Source: Gentiana macrophylla
Lineage: Eukaryota; Streptophyta; Magnoliopsida; Gentianales; Gentianaceae
Length of the DNA: 64,000 bases
Assembly: GCA_026214975.1 (NCBI GenBank)
Contig: JAOBSW010000564.1
Coordinates: 1-64,000 of the forward strand
Direction of reading: 5' to 3'
Part shown: positions 58,201-64,000 of the stretch, in pieces
Numbering within the stretch: the stretch's first letter is position 1
How the letters are laid out: each line of letters opens with the position of its first letter
Notes under the pieces: model-generated
Told to the model about the DNA's origin: nothing
What the model saw: the letters and a program-made list of their open reading frames with translations, nothing else
Database searches by the model: none
Made by a program: the position numbers and the translations under genes

Positions 58201-60915
58201 GAGTCCTCAAGCATATCGACTCGATTACTACACTACCTTAAAATAACCATTAGGCAATTCTTGTATAACACAACTAACTTATATCACTGAAAACTCGTGC
58301 ATAATACACTGAAAACGAACAATGAACGATAACATACCTTCAAGTAACCATTAGGCAATTCTTGTATAACACAAACCAGCCTTGAACTAGCCGAAACCCA
58401 TGCATAATACAGAGAAAAATGAACATGTACATACCTTGGAGTAACCATTAGGCAATTCTTGAATCACACAACCAGAAGGCCTTCTTCGCATCTTGATACG
58501 GTATTCGGGCGTAGATTATCCAAAGAAACATCAACAACAGCCCATGTACCATCTGGATGATGCTTACAGTATCTTAGGAAGTAGTTTTCCGAGTCGGGAC
58601 GAGGGGCGTCGGGACTTGAAACTCGGCTGTCATCTGCAAGAAACGTTACATTATACGATATAAACCCGTATAATAAAAATTTAATTGTTGAATTATAAAA
58701 TAACATAAGTTATAAAGGTGTAGAATTTAATTTGTTAGTATATACCACTTGTAGAGCTCCATTGTAATTGCCAGCTACACCAGTAGATAGTACCTCCAAG
58801 GTTAGTGCCCTTGATACAATGCTGGCAAATATACTTGACCACTGATTCTGATAAATAAATAAAAAGAACAGAATTTATAATTTTACCTTATTAGTTTTAT
58901 TATGTACAATTTGATCCCTGTATTTCAAACATTTGACATGTACTTGCTATGAGATAAAGAAAGAAAAATTGCAATCTTACCACATCCATGAGAATTTCAA
59001 CAAGGTTGATGTTATTCATAATAACAACAGCAGATTCTCTAGAAGCTTCAGACCTTAATCCCAACGGTTTCGGACCGATACCTCGCGGAAATGTCCTAAA
59101 ATATTCATCCTCACACAATGTCTCTGATGAGTTATCATTGTTTGGTATCCATAATGGTTCTCCAACTTGAGCCATTCTTATCAATTCCTCCATTGCAGCA
59201 ACTGCCAACTCTATGATCATCGGCTTATCCGCTTCACTCGGGCCCGACACGGACCTTAAAAGCTCGGCACCGGATCCGTAAAAGTCTCCAACGAAACCGG
59301 TGTAGGCCCGAAACCCCCACTCCTAGTTCAAGTGAACGCGTTGGTCCCGTGGAAGATTAGGGTATGAGAGCATAGGTTTTCCAACATACTTTGCAGCTAT
59401 CCCAGATATCCTATCAATCTAGTAACAAAACATATAAAATATTTTAATAAATTATAAAATAATGTATAATATATATAAGTTCTTATGACATAGGGAAATA
59501 CTATTGTAGAGTCTCCGCTCTGCAGATACTGCTCAAATACATCAGAAACGTAAGGGTTTTTCAGTGAAAACAAGGAGTTTATGCAGAACGGAGACTCTAC
59601 ATCGAATTTACGTGTGACATGATGTGTATGTATATATATTCGAACCTCTTCCTTAAGGCTTAGCATTCTCGATCCTTAAATGTTGCTCATCAAATGTCAT
59701 CTCTCCAATGGCTGCTGGACCACCACAATTAGGGCAACTAGCATTGTTCAAAGCTTCTTTATACCTCATGTTCTCGACACTAAGCTTCTCGCTCTCGTTA
59801 CGCAAATGCGTGTTGTCATGTATGCTCATGTTGCGCCTGCATTTCAATGTACAATCCAATCCATTCATCAAGACAACAATACATTAGCACATCGCATATA
59901 TATATATGATGCATAAGTTATAAGTTATGTACATCGCGTATATACACATACATAAGTGATGTCTGATGCATGTATAGACGATATCGTATATATATATGCT
60001 GTATAAGGTGTGAGACATATATATATAACATTATGCTACAAACATTTTACCTTCATTTGTGTACGTTTATTCTGAAACCAAAACTTCACTTGCAATGGCT
60101 CAAGCCCTAATCGATTTACCAAGCTCCTTTCTTTGCTTATCATCTGGATGTGGACATTCTTTGAAGAAACTGTATAATACCATATATATGTATATATAGT
60201 TAATAAAATTAGTTCGATGTTACTCTATGAACATGTTCGCTTAGTTCAGTCCACTATAATCAATGGTGTAAGAAGAAAGATGTACTTACGATTCCATTTC
60301 TTGAATTTGATGCTGAGTATGGCGGTGATAACGCTTCTTTTGGGACGTTGATTCGGATCTTGATCATCATCGGGAGCTTCCATGATATCAGTACCCGATT
60401 TGCTCTCGAGCTCTTCATCTCGGATCATATCGAGTTCATTTTCTGACTTTTACTTGCCATTGTCTCAAGTAAATGATGGTTATCAAACATACTTGGCTGA
60501 AACATCTAAACATTTTTAGTACTGAATTAGTCCCAACACATAAAAACAACATAAAATTAAACAAAACCAAAACAATTATAGTTACAAAATCAAGAGAATA
60601 AAACCAAAAAAGGAAAGAAAAAGAAAAACATGAATATTGACTAGATCTGGAAGAGTGAATAGTACGTCAAAAATTAAGTGTGAAAAGAAGATGAAAAGAC
60701 ACATATAAAAGATGGATTAGTAAAGAACTTAATAGTTTTTAATAAGAAAATAATTAAATTAAGAGTTAATATTATATACTATTAATTATAAGTTATAAAT
60801 AAACATGTATTATACATACATCACAATAATTAAGCTGTGAAGAAGGCCTGAATCCACTACTTTCATCTTGTTTTCTCTTCAGCATGGTTTCTGGATCTAT
60901 AGCTTGAAACTTCAT
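55225..60915 (-). CDS. HD-ZIP IV transcription factor (ATML1/PDF2/HDG2 group), frameshifted
   Basis: A nuclear regulator of epidermal fate that binds L1-box DNA. Exons: 60915-60829, 60505-60290, 60169-60051, 59836-59646, 59418-58981, 58847-58746, 58633-58435, 57417-57243, 56933-56652, 55899-55804 and 55614-55225. Homeodomain spans exons 2-3 ([14 protein letters not shown] in a shifted frame; [27 protein letters not shown]). The zipper-loop has [21 protein letters not shown] begins near [19 protein letters not shown], with [20 protein letters not shown] and [16 protein letters not shown]. The C-terminal domain has [20 protein letters not shown]. The usual start [11 protein letters not shown] is at 60505; an upstream exon adds an in-frame [11 protein letters not shown]. 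About ten 1-bp indels (exons 2, 3, 4, 5, 7, 11) break the frame, while exons 6, 8, 9 and 10 are clean. Either assembly indels or a young pseudogene. Confidence 0.88.
56072..56314. mobile_element. foldback MITE in an HD-ZIP IV intron
   Basis: Inverted ends GGGCTTTTATTTGCACACAC and (right, inverted) GGCGGCATTTATTTACACCA, followed by paired ctactcgtgcacca/ctactcgtacacca. Flanks TTTCATTTG (56063-56071) and TTTCATTTA (56315-56323) form a 9-bp duplication with one mismatch. The interior has repeated aagtcggttct and its complement agaaccgactt. Confidence 0.75.
56350..57140. repeat. scattered gtcgactt/agtcgaa motifs around HD-ZIP IV exon 9
   Basis: Short motifs of the type aagtcgact, gtcgattct, acttt-cagag and gcaaagtcgaa recur on both sides of exon 9 (56345-56420, 56525-56570, 56970-57010, 57090-57145). 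They resemble the interior of the MITE at 56072-56314 and may be older relatives of it. Confidence 0.5.
57220..57240. repeat. (TA)n microsatellite at the HD-ZIP IV exon 8 donor
   Basis: About ten ta units directly next to the splice donor of exon 8 (57237-57242). Confidence 0.85.
57554..58463 (-). repeat. tandem copies of the HD-ZIP IV exon 7 end with splice donor
   Basis: The last about 27 nt of exon 7 plus donor (minus strand caagaattgcctaatggtta, then ctccaag, then gtatgt) are repeated four more times in the following intron: at about 58338-58364, 58237-58264, 57664-57691 and 57554-57581. Each copy keeps a GT after the aag (gtatg, gtagt, gtata, gtaaa) and is followed by related intron sequence (tgtataacaca, cataatac), giving units of roughly 100 bp. 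A dispersed repeat (57775-58225) splits the array. Real exon 7 ends at 58435. Confidence 0.88.
57775..58225. repeat. dispersed tcgagc-rich repeat inside the HD-ZIP IV intron
   Basis: Shares ordered blocks (gagctcgatcttg, atgatttctaagaaaa, aatcga, atatcgagtactta, tgttatgga-tcatcgagc) with 27640-27765. Many gactcg/cgagtc motifs. Class unknown. It lies between copies of the exon-7-end array. Confidence 0.65.
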
Positions 60916-60958
60916 ACCTGTAATAATAAATTCATTTCACTTTCATTACAACTCATAA

Positions 60959-60961
<3 letters not shown>

Positions 60962-61012
<51 letters not shown>

Positions 61013-61015
61013 TAC
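60962..61015. repeat. (TA)n microsatellite upstream of HD-ZIP IV exon 1
   Basis: About 24 ta units followed by tatacatacatacac, about 50 bp upstream of the first recognised coding exon. Confidence 0.93.
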
Positions 61016-62257
61016 ATACATACACAAACCGCTTTATGTAACTATTAACTAAGAAGAACAAACCCTAAAAATTCTCTCTTTTTTTAGTACATGTATAATG
61101 ATGGGAGCTACCAGATGCTGACGATTGCTTTATATATAAAGAGGTGGGGGTGGTGGGGTGGGGGCGTTGAATTTAGGACATTGTACAGCAATGAAAGTAT
61201 ACTACTATAATAATATATTCTACTACAAAAAAAAAAATTATATCGAGTGGTATATTATATCAATTTTTGTTTTTTTTTTTTACTTTTTTACATATATTAT
61301 AAATATTTAAAGGTAAGATAGAAAGAAAATAAGGTATAATGAATGTCAATTTATACAATTTTATTACAACAATTATACTATAAAATATATAAAAACAAAT
61401 AGAGAAATATTTCAAGAATATTTACACATAGTTATGACTTCTGTTGGTTTGAGTTCTCCAAGAAGTGGACTTTTTTTTTAAGTACGTGCGAAAAAGACCA
61501 AAATGAGAAATTTTTGCTCTAACCGCTGACAGATTTGAACTTACCTTTTGACTCTTGTTTACTAACATCTTATCAAATATTCATAATCTATAACGCACAA
61601 GATCAAGAAAAGAATCCTCTTTGACTCTTTTCTTCATAAATAATAAATAACAAAAAGCTAAAAAAAATTAAAAAAAAAAACACAAGAAAGTGGGTAGAAG
61701 AAGCTCTGTGATTCACAAGAGAATGAAGAAATCATGAAATAGAAAAAAAGGGTTCAGTTTAGATTTTGATGTATACTAATAGTATAGTATCTTTTTTTTA
61801 TTACTTTGATTATTAAATAAATGATGGAAAAGAAAAAGTATATTAGGGTTTACCATATATAAAAAAAGAGAAGAATGATCAGATCTGTCTGCTGAGAAAG
61901 CAAAAGGGTTTCAGCCAAAACCATTTCTTGAAGGTTTGTTGGATTGGTTTTGTGAGAGAATGATGACTTTCTTGTGAATAGAATTTAATAAGAAAGAGTG
62001 AAGATGATAGAGAGATAAGTATAGTAGCAAAAAAGAAAAATAAAGGGATCAAAGAAATGAATCAAAAGATAGAGACTTGGAGGTTTGAGGTGGGGGTAGG
62101 GGGATGATGGGGGTGGTGGGATGGGGTAGGGGTAGGAGTAGGGGTAGGGGGTGGTGGGGAGAGGGGGGTAGATGAAGAAGGAGGAAGGTGGGTGGACAGG
62201 TAGAGGAGAAGTTGTGGCAGTGAGGAGTAATTGCAAGGCGTATGAAGAGGATGCGTT
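61016..62257 (-). other. 5' leader or promoter region of the HD-ZIP IV gene
   Basis: AT-rich, with a purine-rich block on plus (62076-62190, ggggtaggggtaggag-type) that reads CT-rich on the gene strand. Such CT-rich tracts are common in plant leaders. The proline-rich minus-strand frames here are products of this low complexity and not genes. Confidence 0.5.
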
Positions 62258-62265
62258 TGCATTTA
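62258..62265 (-). promoter_or_regulatory. L1 box upstream of the HD-ZIP IV gene
   Basis: The minus strand reads TAAATGCA, the L1 box bound by ATML1/PDF2-type HD-ZIP IV proteins and found in their own promoters. It lies about 1.35 kb upstream of the first coding exon and just upstream of the CT-rich block, so it could allow autoregulation. The match is exact to 8 bases, but eight bases can occur by chance. Confidence 0.5.
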
Positions 62266-62299
62266 ATGGCGGGGGTGTGGAGGTGTTATTGCTTGAAAG

Positions 62300-64000
62300 A
62301 GAGAGATAGATATAAAGATTTCTTTTTTTTTTTTATTTTAAATATTTGAATTTTGGTAGTAAAGGGTATTATGGTAATTAAAGAAGATGGGTATCCCTTT
62401 TTATATCCACACGGGTTATGTTACTCTCACAACCATTCAGATACGATGCATGGTGTAAGAACACGTTGTATTACTTGTTGTTTTTTAATCATATGATAAA
62501 GAAGATTACTCGCTAACACTGTGTGTTAGACTAGTGTTCGTATCATCATAATAAAACGACACAACACATTTTTAAATAATTGATTACAGTATGTGATCTA
62601 TTTAGTAGTTCAATTTCTGCTAATAAAACGGTTTCATCACAAAGAATGATACAATACATTTTTATACAATTAATCGTGATGTATGAATAAATGAAAGAAT
62701 GCTACTACTTATTAATTACTCAAATAATGAGTGACACCATGTTTGCATATCTTTGATTGTGTAAGACTCATTGATCGTTATATTAGCACATCATATGGTA
62801 TAAAACAAATATGTTATATCTCACTCATCGTGCCTTCATAAATTGTCAGTGAACAGATTCATTACTCGCCGCACATTGATCAATAGGTTTCGGAAATGTC
62901 AGTAACGTTAAATAGGAACGAACGGCGTATATCAAAGGCTCTAACATTTTCACGGTGAAACAGCTAGCTTGAAGCCTCTTAACTCCATTTCATTGCCAGC
63001 AGAACTCTGGACCCTCTTCTGCATTGAATTGAATAACCATGCATGTTTTTTCATCTGACCGATCTTTAATATAGTAGTATTTCTATTTATATTATTTATT
63101 TATTTATTTTCCAGCTTGCAAAGAAAGTTTATTTTATCACCTAGTAAATTGTATTTGGAGTAGTCCGTGTGCTTGTTGTATATGATGTACAAATATTCTT
63201 TAATTAAATTATAATATACGTACCTTGCTTGATTGCTTTATCTTGCATTAAAAATTTGACGAAAGACTATTAAGATATATGTTGAGACATATATAACGGA
63301 TTTGATAATTTGTGATAATCATTTTAATCCTAGCGATGACGATAAACCCCTGTAGTTATTCGATCTATTATGCCTCAAGAAAGATAACTAGCCTTGAGCC
63401 GTGAGACGTTAATATACGCAGATTAGAACCGACTATTGGGATTTAAACTCAAATGTCACACCACGAGAGCCGAGAGACAATATGTTCACCCCTAGAATCC
63501 GGCATCTGATAGACTCCTAGCGAAGTCACTAGTTCCTTAAGATGTGAGAATGTATTATCCAACGATGAAGAAGTGAGAGAAAGATTATTAAAATAAAAAG
63601 TTAAAAATGTATATAATGAATTTTGATAACTTGAATTAATTATTTTAGGCCAAACAAGCGACGATGCTGCCCAAGTAGAATATTCGATCTATTACGTCTC
63701 AAATAGCAACGCTAGGCATGCGTTATTGACTTTACATTGATTTTTTTTTTTTTGCTTATAATGGGGATCGAATTTTGGTCACTTATCATGTTATACTATA
63801 ATGCTAACCATTAGGGCAATACCGTATTCGTTTTACATTAATATTTTAACGGGTATGCAGTTAACATTTCAAGATAATAGTGGGACCGCTCCTCTCAAGA
63901 GAAGAGTTATGGTGAACCATTGATTTAAAAGGTTCTATCTGATGCACTAGTGTAATGTAAGCTACTTACATTTTTTCATATACTAGTATGTTTATAGAAT
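62300..64000. other. intergenic, no gene recognised
   Basis: AT-rich. Phrases at 62430-62700 (acacgttgtattacttgttg, cgtgatgtatg) resemble 9600-9760 and may be old MITE sequence. The stretch 63330-63730 resembles 7620-7960. Poly(T) at 63740. No exon structure. Confidence 0.4.

Noticed and set aside
61985..62262. Proline-rich minus-strand frames (PPSSFFIYPPLP..., YPYPIPPPPSS)
   Set aside because: The sequence is a low-complexity ggggtaggg tract in the HD-ZIP IV leader or promoter. Proline richness is expected from such DNA.

Overview
This window is nuclear DNA from a flowering plant, most likely a eudicot. It is AT-rich, its genes have GT..AG introns, and it holds a xyloglucan endotransglucosylase/hydrolase (XTH) gene and a class IV homeodomain-leucine zipper (HD-ZIP IV) gene. 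The rest is plant-type mobile DNA: Copia, Gypsy, LINE, SINE, Mutator-like (MULE), hAT, CACTA and probably Helitron. I cannot name the species or family.

Layout. At 3.8-6.8 kb lies an apparently intact four-exon XTH gene (minus strand), with a tRNA-derived SINE in its second intron. MITEs (short non-autonomous DNA transposons) follow at 7.0-10.8 kb. From 11.0 to 25.4 kb there is a three-layer nest: a minus-strand LINE split by a plus-strand Copia element (13856-23990), itself split by a second Copia of a related subfamily in opposite orientation (17375-22401). The target-site duplications (TSDs) of both Copia insertions can be read. From 26.2 to 32.9 kb a 6.7-kb MULE-like element with an exact 9-bp TSD carries a 16/17-bp minisatellite, unidentified coding remnants and a nested gag-only LTR retrotransposon with a 5-bp TSD.

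From 33 to 36.5 kb there is a decayed CACTA (En/Spm) element with one clear terminal repeat, broken by an hAT MITE and a MULE MITE. From 38.5 to 40.2 kb a LINE fragment sits inside a small inverted-repeat element. From 40.3 to 47.1 kb there are broken gene pieces: an exostosin (GT47) pseudogene on plus, and on minus a VPS2/CHMP2 ESCRT-III fragment and a MscS-like (MSL) channel pseudogene with a SINE in an exon. A Helitron-like 3' terminus at 42505 is oriented so that its body would cover these minus-strand pieces. From about 51.0 to 53.3 kb lies the 3' part and LTR of a large Gypsy element.

The right end (55.2-62.3 kb) is a complete exon set for an HD-ZIP IV protein of the ATML1/PDF2/HDG2 group (minus strand): homeodomain, leucine-zipper loop, START domain and C-terminal domain. 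It carries many one-base frameshifts. One intron holds a tandem array of copies of the end of exon 7 with its splice donor, and an L1 box (TAAATGCA) lies upstream. XTH acts in the cell wall and HD-ZIP IV controls epidermal identity; nothing here links the two genes. No bacterial-type operon, CRISPR array or rRNA was seen. The strongest leads are the exon-donor array, the clustered differences between copies of the Copia elements, and the minisatellite that is open in all three minus-strand frames.
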